DNA of 64,000 nucleotides from Phytohabitans houttuyneae. Its GTDB lineage: Bacteria; Actinomycetota; Actinomycetes; Mycobacteriales; Micromonosporaceae. The notes under the pieces are model-generated. The model saw nothing but the letters and a program-made list of their open reading frames with translations. It searched no databases and was not told the origin of the DNA. Location of the stretch: assembly GCF_011764425.1 (NCBI RefSeq), contig NZ_BLPF01000002.1, forward strand, positions 2,108,997 through 2,172,996, in the 5' to 3' direction. Within the stretch, counting starts at the first letter, position 1; each line of letters opens with the position of its first letter. This document shows, one piece after another, positions 36,436-44,346 of this stretch. The position numbers and the translations under genes were made by a program.

Positions 36436-37256
36436 ACACCGCACGCGCCCTGACCGTCGGTCGCCACCTGGTCCTCATCCTGATGGCGACCGCGGTCCTG
36501 CTGCCGTTCGTGAGCATCGTGCTCGCCGCCCTGCACCCCTCCGGCGCACAGATCTCCGGCCTCAGCATCCCCACCGAGTGGTCGTGGGCCAACTTCGCGG
36601 ACGCCTGGCGCGAGGCCAACTTCACCCGGCTCGTGCTCTCCAGCGTGATCATCGCGGTGGGCGTCGTGCCGCTCGCGCTCGTGCTCGCCACCCTCGCCGC
36701 GTACTCGCTGGCCACCCTCGACCCGCCGGGCGGGCGGTCGATGTCGGTGGCGTTCGTGCTGGGCCTGACGCTGCCCATCGAGCTCGTCGTGGTCGCCCTC
36801 TACTTCGACCTGCAGCAGGTCGGGCTCACCAACTCGTACCTGGGCGTGATCCTCGCCGAGGCGGCGCTGTTCATGCCGTTCGGCGTCTACTGGATGCAGA
36901 ACCACTTCGCGTCGCTGCCGGCCGAGCTGCTCGAGGCGGCCCGCGTGGACGGGGCGCGCAGCTTCACGATCCTGCTGCGGGTGCTGCTGCCGATCTCCTG
37001 GCCGGCGATCACCACGCTGGGCCTGCTGTACTTCATGTGGTCGTGGAACCAGTTCCTGCTGGTGATCGTGCTGATGCAGAACCCCGACCTGCGCACCGCC
37101 CCGTCCGGCCTGGGCTTCTTCGTCGGCCAGTACTCCACGAACATCCCGCTGCTCTCCGCCGCCAGCCTGATCGTCATCGGCCCGATCGTGCTGCTGTACC
37201 TCGTCTTCCAGCGCAACTTCGTCAGCGGCCTGACCCAGGGAGCGATCAAAGGCTGA
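36432..37256 (+). CDS. ABC sugar importer permease 2 (MalG-like)
   Basis: 274 residues from a GTG overlapping the previous stop (GTGA). Six transmembrane segments and the EAA motif LEAARVDGARSFTILLRVLL. PTEWSWANFADAW and WNQFLLVIVLMQNPDLRTAP match MalG/CUT1 permeases. It is the last gene of the binding-protein-permease-permease operon under the ROK regulator. Confidence 0.92.
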   Translation: MNTARALTVGRHLVLILMATAVLLPFVSIVLAALHPSGAQISGLSIPTEWSWANFADAWREANFTRLVLSSVIIAVGVVPLALVLATLAAYSLATLDPPGGRSMSVAFVLGLTLPIELVVVALYFDLQQVGLTNSYLGVILAEAALFMPFGVYWMQNHFASLPAELLEAARVDGARSFTILLRVLLPISWPAITTLGLLYFMWSWNQFLLVIVLMQNPDLRTAPSGLGFFVGQYSTNIPLLSAASLIVIGPIVLLYLVFQRNFVSGLTQGAIKG

Positions 37257-37328
37257 CCGCCCGCCGGTACGGTAAACCCCGCGCCGCCGCCCGGTGTCCT
37301 GGTGTGTGACGAGGCAGGGGAGGGCTGG

Positions 37329-37853
37329 ATGCGGGATGTGCGCGGCGCGGAGTTCGACGACTTCGTGCGCACCAGGTCGGACGCCCTGCTGCGGACGGCG
37401 TACCTGCTGACCGGCGACCGCCACGCGGCCGAGGACCTGGTCCAGGAGGTGCTGGAGCAGGTGTTCGTGCGGTGGCGCCGGATCCGGTCGACTCCCGAGG
37501 CGTACGCGCGCCGGGCCCTGGTCAACCGCGCCGCCAACCGCTGGCGCCGGCGCGCCCGCCGTCCCGAGCAGGCGCTGGGCGAGTTCGACCCGCCGGCGGC
37601 CGACCACGCCGGTGACGTCGCGCTGCGCGAGGCGGTCGTCGCTGCCCTGCGCGACGTGCCGTACCGCCAGCGCGCCGCCGTGGTGCTGCGCTACCTGCAG
37701 GACCTCTCGGTCGCGGAGACCGCGGCCGCGCTGGACTGCTCCGAGGGCACGGTGAAGAGCCACACGTTCCGGGCGCTGGCCAGGCTCCGTGACGCGCTCG
37801 CCGACTCCGGCGTCGCGGTGCCCGTTTCCGACGAACCGCGGAGGACGCGATGA
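37329..37853 (+). CDS. SigE-family ECF sigma factor
   Basis: 174 residues. Region 2 includes FDDFVRTRSDALLRTAYLL and HAAEDLVQEVLEQVFVRW; region 4 has LSVAETAAALDCSEGTVKSH. It belongs to the SigE-like ECF group frequent in actinobacteria. The ATG at 37329 with a GGGGAGGG site is preferred; a GTG at 37302 in frame would add nine residues. Its stop overlaps the ATG of a membrane-anchored gene that is probably its partner or anti-sigma factor. Confidence 0.9.
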   Translation: MRDVRGAEFDDFVRTRSDALLRTAYLLTGDRHAAEDLVQEVLEQVFVRWRRIRSTPEAYARRALVNRAANRWRRRARRPEQALGEFDPPAADHAGDVALREAVVAALRDVPYRQRAAVVLRYLQDLSVAETAAALDCSEGTVKSHTFRALARLRDALADSGVAVPVSDEPRRTR

Positions 37854-39121
37854 CCCTCTCCGAGCGCGAGGTGCGCGCCGCCCTGCTGCGCGCGACCGAC
37901 CACCTCGCCGCCCCGCCCCACCTGCTCGACGACGTGCGCCGCGGCGGGCAGCGGCGGGTGTGGCGGCGCCGCGCGGTACTCACCAGCGGGCTCGCCGTCG
38001 TCGCCGCGGCCTCGGCCGGCGCGGTGCTGCGCCCCCGGGGCGGCGCGGAGCCGGAGCCGCTGGAGCCGGGCTCGCCGCTGTTCGCCGAGCCGACCCGCGG
38101 GGACCGCGCCGGCGACGGGGCGTACCTGCGCGAGGTGCGGCGCCAGTGGCTCGCGATGGACGACCCGCTGCCGGGGATGCGCGGCGAGCCGCACGTGTGG
38201 TGGGCGGGCGACACCCCGGCCGGACCGGCCGCGTTCGTCGCCCAGCGCGGCGGCACGGGCGCGGCGGTCGGGTGGATCGAGCCGACGGCCGGCGGGCCGA
38301 GGGTCGCGACCGTCACGCCGGTCAACCGCCCGGACAGCCTGGAAGGGGTACCCCAGGCGATCCTGCTCGGCCCCGACCGCGACGTGCTGCTCGTGCTGGA
38401 CTTCGGCTGGCCGGTCGAGTTCTCACCCTCGCTCGGGTACTCCGCGGACGGGAAGGTCGTGCGCACCTTCGAGCCGTTCGCCTTCACGGGCGGAGCCGGG
38501 TGGCGCCTGGTCGGCCGGCAGGTCTCGGACCTGACGGTGGCGCTGCGCCGGGTGTGGCCGGTCGCGCCCGACCAGGTCTACATCACCAACGCCACGGTGG
38601 TGCTCTACCCGGAGCCGGGCGACGTACGGGTGCCGGAGCAGCTCGACTACGTGCTGCCCGGTGCCGAGCGGCTGTGGGCGGAGCGGGAGCGCGCGTTCGC
38701 GCACGGCGGTGCCGCGCTCGACCCGTACCAGGACAGCTACGGCACCCACGGCGAAAACCCCGACCTGCCGAACGTGACCGTCTACGGCCGGACGCCGGAC
38801 GGGCGGCGGCTCCTGGCGCTGACCCTCCAGCTCGACGACGACCCGGCCCGCGTCGTCGTCCTGGCCGCCCGGGGTGGGACGGACTACGAGGTGGTGGCGG
38901 GCGGCTTCGTGAACTGGCGGTCGGCGCTGCCGGTGTCGCTGCGGCTCGCCGGGGGGCTGGGCACGCTCGCCGTCGCGCCCGGCTCCGCCCTCCACTACCG
39001 CGCCGCCGGCGAGCCCGGCCTGCGCCCGGCGGGGCGCGACGCGGCGCTGCTCCCGCCCACGGCCGTCGAGGTGCGCGTCACCCCGCGCACGGGCGCGGCG
39101 GCCGACGTGCCGCTGCGTTAG
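37850..39121 (+). CDS. Membrane-anchored protein coupled to the sigma factor
   Basis: 423 residues. A cytoplasmic head of about 44 residues with RRGGQRRVWRRRAVLT, one transmembrane helix, then a large extracellular part rich in beta structure. The ATG overlaps the sigma stop (ATGA). No zinc-binding anti-sigma motif (HxxxCxxC) is present, so a regulatory role is inferred from position only. I recognise no enzymatic domain. Its end overlaps the converging Lrp-type gene by four bases. Confidence 0.7.
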   Translation: MTLSEREVRAALLRATDHLAAPPHLLDDVRRGGQRRVWRRRAVLTSGLAVVAAASAGAVLRPRGGAEPEPLEPGSPLFAEPTRGDRAGDGAYLREVRRQWLAMDDPLPGMRGEPHVWWAGDTPAGPAAFVAQRGGTGAAVGWIEPTAGGPRVATVTPVNRPDSLEGVPQAILLGPDRDVLLVLDFGWPVEFSPSLGYSADGKVVRTFEPFAFTGGAGWRLVGRQVSDLTVALRRVWPVAPDQVYITNATVVLYPEPGDVRVPEQLDYVLPGAERLWAERERAFAHGGAALDPYQDSYGTHGENPDLPNVTVYGRTPDGRRLLALTLQLDDDPARVVVLAARGGTDYEVVAGGFVNWRSALPVSLRLAGGLGTLAVAPGSALHYRAAGEPGLRPAGRDAALLPPTAVEVRVTPRTGAAADVPLR

Positions 39122-39609
39122 GACGGCAGCCCCGGGTTGCGCGGGGGCACCGGCGTGGACACGATGAACGAGCTGATCGTCTGTCCATGGAGGAGGAACT
39201 GGTCGAGGACCCCCTCCAGGGACTCGATCGCCGGTACGTGCACCTTGAGCAGGAAGCAGTCCTCGCCGGAGATGCGGTGGCACTCGCTGACCTCGGGCGT
39301 GCGCCGGGCCAGCTCGGCGATCTTCGGCAGCTGCCCCGGGCCGGGACGGATGCGTACCCACGCGGAGACCGGCAGGCCGACCGCGGCGGGGTCGATGTCC
39401 AGCCGGTACCCGCGGATCACGCCCGCCTCCTCCAGGCGGGCGACGCGCTCGCGGACCGCCGGCGCGGACATGCCGACCCGCCGGGCGAGCTGCGCGGCGC
39501 TGGCCCGCGGGTCCTCCTGGAGGGCGTCGAGCAGCCGCCGGTTGGTCTCGTCGAGCAGCGACTTTCCCTCCGGAAGGCCAGATGGCGGCCGGGCCGCGCG
39601 GATGCTCAT
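39118..39609 (-). CDS. Lrp/AsnC-family regulator
   Basis: 163 residues. Helix-turn-helix ASAAQLARRVGMSAPAVRER, linker, then the RAM ligand domain (VSAWVRIRPGPGQLPKIAEL, FLLKVHVPAIESLEGVLDQF). The ATG at 39609 has GAGGGGG upstream, better than the distal start at 39681. It is divergent from an EamA exporter, a common pairing for amino-acid export control. A 9-bp inverted repeat lies in the gap. Confidence 0.9.
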   Translation of the reverse strand: MSIRAARPPSGLPEGKSLLDETNRRLLDALQEDPRASAAQLARRVGMSAPAVRERVARLEEAGVIRGYRLDIDPAAVGLPVSAWVRIRPGPGQLPKIAELARRTPEVSECHRISGEDCFLLKVHVPAIESLEGVLDQFLLHGQTISSFIVSTPVPPRNPGLPS

Positions 39610-39628
39610 CGAATCGCCCCCTCGTCCT

Positions 39629-39664
39629 TCGAAAGCGCATGGTCGCAGGCGCCCACGCTTTCGA
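39629..39664. promoter_or_regulatory. Operator candidate for the Lrp-type regulator
   Basis: TCGAAAGCG-N18-CGCTTTCGA, a perfect 9-bp inverted repeat that fills the gap between the two divergent starts (39609 and 39675). Confidence 0.6.
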
Positions 39665-39674
39665 GGATAGGTGC

Positions 39675-40613
39675 ATGTCACGGTCGGCTGCCCGCGTGCC
39701 GCCGCACGCCTACTTCGCGGTCAGTGCGGTGTTCCACTACCTGGGGCCGGCGTTCGCGGTGCTGCTCTTCGCCCGCGTCGACGCGCTCGGTGTCGCCTGG
39801 CTGCGGATCGCCTCGGCCGCGGCGGTGTTCGCGCTGTGGCGCCGACCGTGGCGGCTGTGGTCGGGGCTGGACCGCCCGACCCGGCGGCTGCTCGCCGGGT
39901 GGGCGGCGGTGCTGGCGCTGATGAACAGCGTCTTCTACCTCGCGCTGGAACGGCTGCCGCTCGGCACCGTCGCCGCGATCGAGTTCCTGCCGGTGATCGT
40001 GCTCGCCGCCTTCGCCGCCCGCACCCGGCGCAACGTCGCCGCCCTGCTGTGCGCGGTCGGCGGCGTGTACCTGCTCACCGACGTGCGCCTGGTGTCCGAG
40101 CCGCTCGGCATCGCGCTCGCCGCCGCCAACGCGGTGCTGTTCGCCGCGTACATCGTGCTGGGTCACCGCGTCGCCCGTGCCGGCACCGTGCCGGGCATCG
40201 ACGGCCTGGCGCTGGCGATGCTGATCGCCGCCGTGGTCGCGCTGCCCATCGGCGGGGCGGCGGCCGCGCCCGCCTTCACCGATCCGGTCGCGCTGGCCGC
40301 GGGTGCCGGCGTGGGCATCACCTCGTCGGTGGTGCCGTACGTGGCGGACCAGCTCGCGATGGCCCGGCTGGCGCGCGCCACGTACGCCCTCATGGTGTGC
40401 CTGCTGCCGGCCACCGCGACCGTCATCGGCGTGGTCGTGCTGGCCCAGGTCCCGACGGCGCTGGAGGTCGCCGGCGTCCTGCTCGTCGTCGCCGGTGTCG
40501 CCGTCCACTCTCCGCCGGCGACACCCGAAGGCGCTCAGCCTCCATCCGGCCCGTCCGCCGGACGGGCCGGAGCCGGCGCCTCGCGGGGTGAGCTGGGCCA
40601 GCGCGGAGGGTGA
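39675..40613 (+). CDS. EamA/RhtA-type amino-acid or metabolite exporter
   Basis: 312 residues with about ten transmembrane helices: PPHAYFAVSAVFHYLGPAFA at the start, AAIEFLPVIVLAAF (EamA repeat 1) and SSVVPYVADQLAMARLARAT (repeat 2), matching RhtA-like threonine/homoserine exporters. Its divergent Lrp-type neighbour supports amino-acid-responsive export. The last residues (GELGQRGG) and the stop are encoded by the first bases of repeat C3, so the C-terminal tail was shaped by repeat insertion or is a chance read-through. Confidence 0.87.
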   Translation: MSRSAARVPPHAYFAVSAVFHYLGPAFAVLLFARVDALGVAWLRIASAAAVFALWRRPWRLWSGLDRPTRRLLAGWAAVLALMNSVFYLALERLPLGTVAAIEFLPVIVLAAFAARTRRNVAALLCAVGGVYLLTDVRLVSEPLGIALAAANAVLFAAYIVLGHRVARAGTVPGIDGLALAMLIAAVVALPIGGAAAAPAFTDPVALAAGAGVGITSSVVPYVADQLAMARLARATYALMVCLLPATATVIGVVVLAQVPTALEVAGVLLVVAGVAVHSPPATPEGAQPPSGPSAGRAGAGASRGELGQRGG

Positions 40614-40687
40614 GGCCGCGGGAGCAACGGTCCGGACCACGACGGGCGTCGCGGTAGCCCTGATCTGCTTCGGGTTGGACCTTTGAA
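40603..40687 (+). repeat. Dispersed repeat family C, copy 3 (long form)
   Basis: Core as in copy 1, with the CTGATCTGCTTCGGGTTGG tail and final CTTTGAA shared with copy 2. It supplies the exporter's stop codon. Confidence 0.88.
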
Positions 40688-40721
40688 GGCCGCCCCCCTT
40701 TCGCCGCCGGGGGCGCGGCCG

Positions 40722-41024
40722 TTATCGGGACCAGGCGTCCTCGGTGACCAGGGCGCCCTCCTCGACGTCGAGGTCCTTCGTGAGGGCGAACGCGGCGGCC
40801 GCCTCGGGCATGCCGGGCGCGGCCTCGAGCGCGGCGCGCAGAGCGTCGTCGCTGTCCCACCGCCACATGTCCATCCAGGTCCGCGCGTCGACCCGGAGCA
40901 GCCGGGCCTCGTCCGGGCCGCCGCACCGGGAGCGGATCGCGTCCAGCAGGACGGCACGCCGCTCCAGCAGCGCCTCGGCGTTGGACGGCTCCACGACGTA
41001 CCGGGTGGTTCGGATGATCGTCAT
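40722..41024 (-). CDS. Small antibiotic-biosynthesis-monooxygenase-like (dimeric alpha-beta barrel) protein
   Basis: 100 residues. The layout MTIIRTTRYVVEPSNAEALL ... MDMWRWDSDDALRAALEAAP fits the dimeric alpha-beta barrel (ABM/EthD-like) fold. No cofactor site is visible. It is divergent from the TetR gene at 41084 across a perfect operator, so it is the probable target of that regulator. The reaction is unknown. Confidence 0.7.
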   Translation of the reverse strand: MTIIRTTRYVVEPSNAEALLERRAVLLDAIRSRCGGPDEARLLRVDARTWMDMWRWDSDDALRAALEAAPGMPEAAAAFALTKDLDVEEGALVTEDAWSR

Positions 41025-41038
41025 TGTGTCGCACCTTC

Positions 41039-41068
41039 CTAGAGTCGGTTTCTAGAGTCTAACTCTAG
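41039..41068. promoter_or_regulatory. TetR operator between divergent genes
   Basis: CTAGAGT-CTA-ACTCTAG (41052-41068) is a perfect palindrome; a further CTAGAGT half-site lies at 41039. Base composition is A/T-rich for this genome. Confidence 0.72.
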
Positions 41069-41083
41069 TGTTAGAGTGCGGCC

Positions 41084-41713
41084 ATGCGGTCCGTCACCAG
41101 CACCGGGAAAAAGGGCGAGAGGTCACGCGAGACCCGCCGCCGGATCGCGCAGGCGGCGCGCGACCTCTTCGTCGCCCAGGGGTACGGGGCCACGACGCTG
41201 CAGAGCGTTGCCGACCGCGCGGGCGTGGCGGTGCAGACGATCTACTTCACGTTCGGCAACAAGCCCTCGCTGCTCAAAGAGGTCGTCGACACGACGATCG
41301 CCGGCGACGACGAGCCGGTCCCGACGATGGAGCGGCCGTGGTTCGTCGACGCGCTGGCGACGCGGACCGCCGGCGCGCACCTGCGCGCCCACGTGCACGG
41401 CAGCAGCCAGGTGCTGCGGCGGGTGGCGCCGATCATGGATGTCCTGCGCGCCGCCGGCGAGCAGGACCCGACCGTCGCGCAGATGTGGCCGCGCGACGCG
41501 GACCCGCGCCTCGTGGTGCAGACCGCCGCCGCCCGCAGCCTCGTCGCCAAGCCGGGCGCCCGCGCCGGCCTCACCGCCGAGCACGCGGCCGACGTGCTGT
41601 TCGGCCTGCTGAGCCCCGAGCTGTACCTGCTGTTCGTCCGCGACCGCGGCTGGACCCACGACCAGTGGGAGACCTGGGTCCACGACACCCTCGAAGGCCA
41701 GCTCTGCGGCTAG
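41084..41713 (+). CDS. TetR-family transcriptional regulator
   Basis: 209 residues. The helix-turn-helix head is complete: RRRIAQAARDLFVAQGYG, then SVADRAGVAVQTIYFTFG and NKPSLLKEVVD. The C-terminal ligand domain is generic. The palindromic operator at 41052 suggests autoregulation and control of the divergent small monooxygenase-like gene. Its end lies just before a composite cruciform shared with manA. Confidence 0.92.
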   Translation: MRSVTSTGKKGERSRETRRRIAQAARDLFVAQGYGATTLQSVADRAGVAVQTIYFTFGNKPSLLKEVVDTTIAGDDEPVPTMERPWFVDALATRTAGAHLRAHVHGSSQVLRRVAPIMDVLRAAGEQDPTVAQMWPRDADPRLVVQTAAARSLVAKPGARAGLTAEHAADVLFGLLSPELYLLFVRDRGWTHDQWETWVHDTLEGQLCG

Positions 41714-41730
41714 GCGCCGATCGCCTCGCC

Positions 41731-41848
41731 AGTGCGGTGACCACTAACGTTTCCGGGTCCGCCCGCTGCGCGGGCGGACCCGGAAACCCTGCGCCTTGCA
41801 GGGCCTGGTTCGCCGGGGAACCCGGCGAACCATGGTGGTCGCCGCACT
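41731..41848. terminator. Composite cruciform between converging genes
   Basis: Outer arms AGTGCGGTGACCAC (41731-41744) and GTGGTCGCCGCACT (41835-41848) enclose three inner hairpins: 41749-41787 (GTTTCCGGGTCCGCCCGC and complement), 41787-41803 (CCCTGC and GCAGGG) and 41806-41832 (TGGTTCGCCGGG and CCCGGCGAACCA). The manA stop overlaps the right arm. A two-way terminator is the simplest role. Confidence 0.75.
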
Positions 41849-42851
41849 AGGCCGGTTTGCAGCGGATCGCCTCCACCGTCCCGCGCAGGGTGCACGGGCC
41901 GGCGGCGTGGGGCACGAGCACCGTGTCGCCGGCGCGGACGGCCAGCGGCGGCCCCTGCGCAGGCGCCAGCGTGCCCGACCCGGCCGTCACCACCACCACG
42001 GAGAAGGCCGCCTCGAGCGCGCTGGTCGGGTCCGGGCGCAGCCGCTCGGCCGCGAAGAACGGGTCGGCCAGGTCCGGGAAGAGGCGGCGCACGCCGGGCC
42101 GGTCCGAGGCGCGCGTGCCGCGCAGGCCGTCGAGGCGCTCGGGCGTCCAGCCCTGCCGGTCCACACAGGACAGCGCGAGGTCGTGGCCGAGGCCGAGGTG
42201 GCCGCCCTCCGGGCCGTCGGTGAAGCCCTTCCACTCCAGCAGCAGCGAGAAGTCGGTCGGCTCCTGCACCTCGACGAGGAAGACGCCCTCGCCGATCGCG
42301 TGCGGCACCCCGGCGGGGCAGACGACCGCGTCGCCGGCCCGTACCGGCACCTGGTTGGTGGCCGCGAGCATCTCGCCGATCCGCTGGTCGGCGACCCAGC
42401 CGGCGAGCTCACCCGCCGGCACGTCCCGGGCGAACCCGAGGTGCACGACCGCGTCCGGCGCCGCCTCGACGATCACCCACGCCTCGCTCTTGCCGTACGG
42501 CGACGCGAGGTGGTCACGGGCGAAGCGGCGGTCGGGGTGGACGTGCAGGGGCAGGCGCTGCCCGGCGTCGAGCAGCTTGACCAGGATGGTCGGGTCGGCG
42601 CCGTGTGCCGCCACGTGCGCCGGGCCCAGCCACCACTCGGGCCGCGCCGCGATCGCGTCCGCGACCGGCTCCCCGCCCGGCAGCGTCGACAGGCCCACCG
42701 GTGCCTGCCCGAAACGGCTGGTCGTCGACGCGATCCAGTCTTCCGGGTAGTGCGGGTCGTCGGGCGCGGCGATGCCCCGGAAGCGGTGGATGCGGCCGGC
42801 GCCGCGGTAGAACGAGCGCGGCGTGTTGGCCGGCAGCGGCGTGAGTGCCAT
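41847..42851 (-). CDS. manA: Mannose-6-phosphate isomerase, class I
   Basis: 334 residues. Zinc cupin features are visible: LPLHVHPDRRFARDHL, KSEAWVIVEA and PAGVPHAIGEGVFLVEVQEP. ManA interconverts mannose-6-P and fructose-6-P, feeding GDP-mannose or glycolysis. ATG at 42851 (MALTPLPANTPRSF) is preferred because the family begins there; an in-frame start at 42884 has no better ribosome site. Divergent from a sigma factor and converging with the TetR gene. Confidence 0.88.
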   Translation of the reverse strand: MALTPLPANTPRSFYRGAGRIHRFRGIAAPDDPHYPEDWIASTTSRFGQAPVGLSTLPGGEPVADAIAARPEWWLGPAHVAAHGADPTILVKLLDAGQRLPLHVHPDRRFARDHLASPYGKSEAWVIVEAAPDAVVHLGFARDVPAGELAGWVADQRIGEMLAATNQVPVRAGDAVVCPAGVPHAIGEGVFLVEVQEPTDFSLLLEWKGFTDGPEGGHLGLGHDLALSCVDRQGWTPERLDGLRGTRASDRPGVRRLFPDLADPFFAAERLRPDPTSALEAAFSVVVVTAGSGTLAPAQGPPLAVRAGDTVLVPHAAGPCTLRGTVEAIRCKPA

Positions 42852-42931
42852 GACGGCCAACCGTACTGCGCGCAACCTGGGCACGGGCCATCTCGTACAG
42901 GAGGGTGAGGCAGCCGACCGAAGGTAGCGTG

Positions 42932-43459
42932 ATGCGGGGTCCCGAGCACGACGAGAGCTTCGTCCGGTTCGTCCGTGAGTGCGGTCCCCAGCTGTACCGG
43001 GTCGCGTACCTGCTCACCGGCCAGACCGCCACCGCCGAGGACCTGTACCAGGCGGCGCTGACCCGCTCGTACGTGGCGTGGCGGCGGGTGCGCGAGCAGG
43101 ACGCGTACCGGTACGTGCGGCGGGTCCTGGTCAACCTGCACACCGACTGGTGGCGGGCGCCGCGGACCTGGCGGGAGCGTACGGTGTCCGCCCCGCCCGA
43201 GCGCGCCGGCCTGGACGACCCGGCCGCCGCGGTGGTGCACCGCGACCAGATCGGCCGGGCGCTGCAGCGGCTGACCCGGCGGGAGCGGGCGGCCGTGGTG
43301 CTGCGGTACTTCGCCGACCTCAGCGAGCACGACACCGCACAGGAGCTGGGCGTCAGCGTGGGCACGGTGAAGAGCACCACCGCCCGCGCGCTGGCGAAGC
43401 TGCGGCTGTCACCGGACCTGACCGAACCGTCCGAAGAGGAGTTGAGTGGCCATGCGTGA
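42932..43459 (+). CDS. SigE-family ECF sigma factor
   Basis: 175 residues. Region 2: DESFVRFVRECGPQLYRVAY and AEDLYQAALTRSYVAW; region 4: LSEHDTAQELGVSVGTVKST. ATG at 42932 sits seven bases after GAAGG; an upstream GTG at 42905 would add nine residues. The downstream membrane protein overlaps it by 14 bases, repeating the arrangement at 37329-39121. Confidence 0.9.
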   Translation: MRGPEHDESFVRFVRECGPQLYRVAYLLTGQTATAEDLYQAALTRSYVAWRRVREQDAYRYVRRVLVNLHTDWWRAPRTWRERTVSAPPERAGLDDPAAAVVHRDQIGRALQRLTRRERAAVVLRYFADLSEHDTAQELGVSVGTVKSTTARALAKLRLSPDLTEPSEEELSGHA

Positions 43460-44294
43460 CATCGCGGACCTGGGGCGGGCGATGGCGAGGGAGACCGCCG
43501 ACCTGGCGCCCCGGGCCAGCGCCGAGGAGATCCTGCGCGGCGGCCGGCGCCGCGCCCACCGGCGGACCGTCGCGGCCGCGGCCGGTGCCACGGTGATGGC
43601 CGTGGCGCTGCCGGTCGCCGTCCTGTCGACGGGCGGCGGCGACGGGGACAGCATGCCGGTGGGCGGCTCCCCGCCACCCACGCCGACACCCTCCGTCGAG
43701 CTGCTGGACGTGACGCCGGCCGGCCCGGTACCCGACCCCACCCTGCTGACGCCGGGGCCGACCAGGACTCCGCTGGACCCGAGCGTCGGCTGCCCCACCG
43801 ACGCGCAGAACGCCCAGGTCGTCGGCGACAGCATCTGGACCGGCGCCACCAACTCCGCCGGCAAGGAGCTCATGGTGCGGTTTGTCCGCGACGACGAGGC
43901 GGACCCGGCGAAGGCCGGTTTCGCGGTCGGTCTCGGCGACCGGGTCACCGGCCAGGTGGAGAGCCTCGGCTGCTCGTTCATGTTCGCGCTGCCGCCGGCG
44001 GCCGAGGGCTACCCGGCCATCTCCGCCGAGTTCGACGGGCCGGTCTTCCCCGGTCCGGACGCCACCACGACGATCGTCGGCTCGTTCATCGGCCCGGTCG
44101 ACCGGATCACCGCGACGTACGACGGCACGCCGCTGACCGTCGGGTGGAAGCGGTGGAGCGCGCACCCGGAGCTGGTCGTCTACTGGATCACCGGCGTCCC
44201 GGCCGGCGCCGACGTCAACCCGCGCGACGCCGCGCATCCGCTGATCAAGATCTACGACGCGGCCGGCAAGGTCATCGGGCCGCCGGCGGAGTAG
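43446..44294 (+). CDS. Membrane-anchored partner of the sigma factor
   Basis: 282 residues. Short cytoplasmic head with RRRAHRRTVAAAAGATVMAVALP as the start of one transmembrane helix, a Pro/Thr linker, then an extracellular beta-rich domain. No recognised anti-sigma zinc motif. The GTG at 43446 overlaps the sigma gene; ATG at 43452 is an alternative. Function inferred from coupling only. Confidence 0.68.
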   Translation: MAMRDIADLGRAMARETADLAPRASAEEILRGGRRRAHRRTVAAAAGATVMAVALPVAVLSTGGGDGDSMPVGGSPPPTPTPSVELLDVTPAGPVPDPTLLTPGPTRTPLDPSVGCPTDAQNAQVVGDSIWTGATNSAGKELMVRFVRDDEADPAKAGFAVGLGDRVTGQVESLGCSFMFALPPAAEGYPAISAEFDGPVFPGPDATTTIVGSFIGPVDRITATYDGTPLTVGWKRWSAHPELVVYWITGVPAGADVNPRDAAHPLIKIYDAAGKVIGPPAE

Positions 44295-44312
44295 GGCAAC
44301 GGGGGCCTGATC

Positions 44313-44339
44313 CGGGGGCGGGCCGAGGCCCGCCCCGGT
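44313..44339. terminator. Hairpin between converging genes
   Basis: CCGGGGGCGGGCC and GGCCCGCCCCGG form a strong G/C stem around a 2-base loop core, between stops at 44294 and 44347. Confidence 0.6.
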
Positions 44340-44346
44340 GGGTTGG

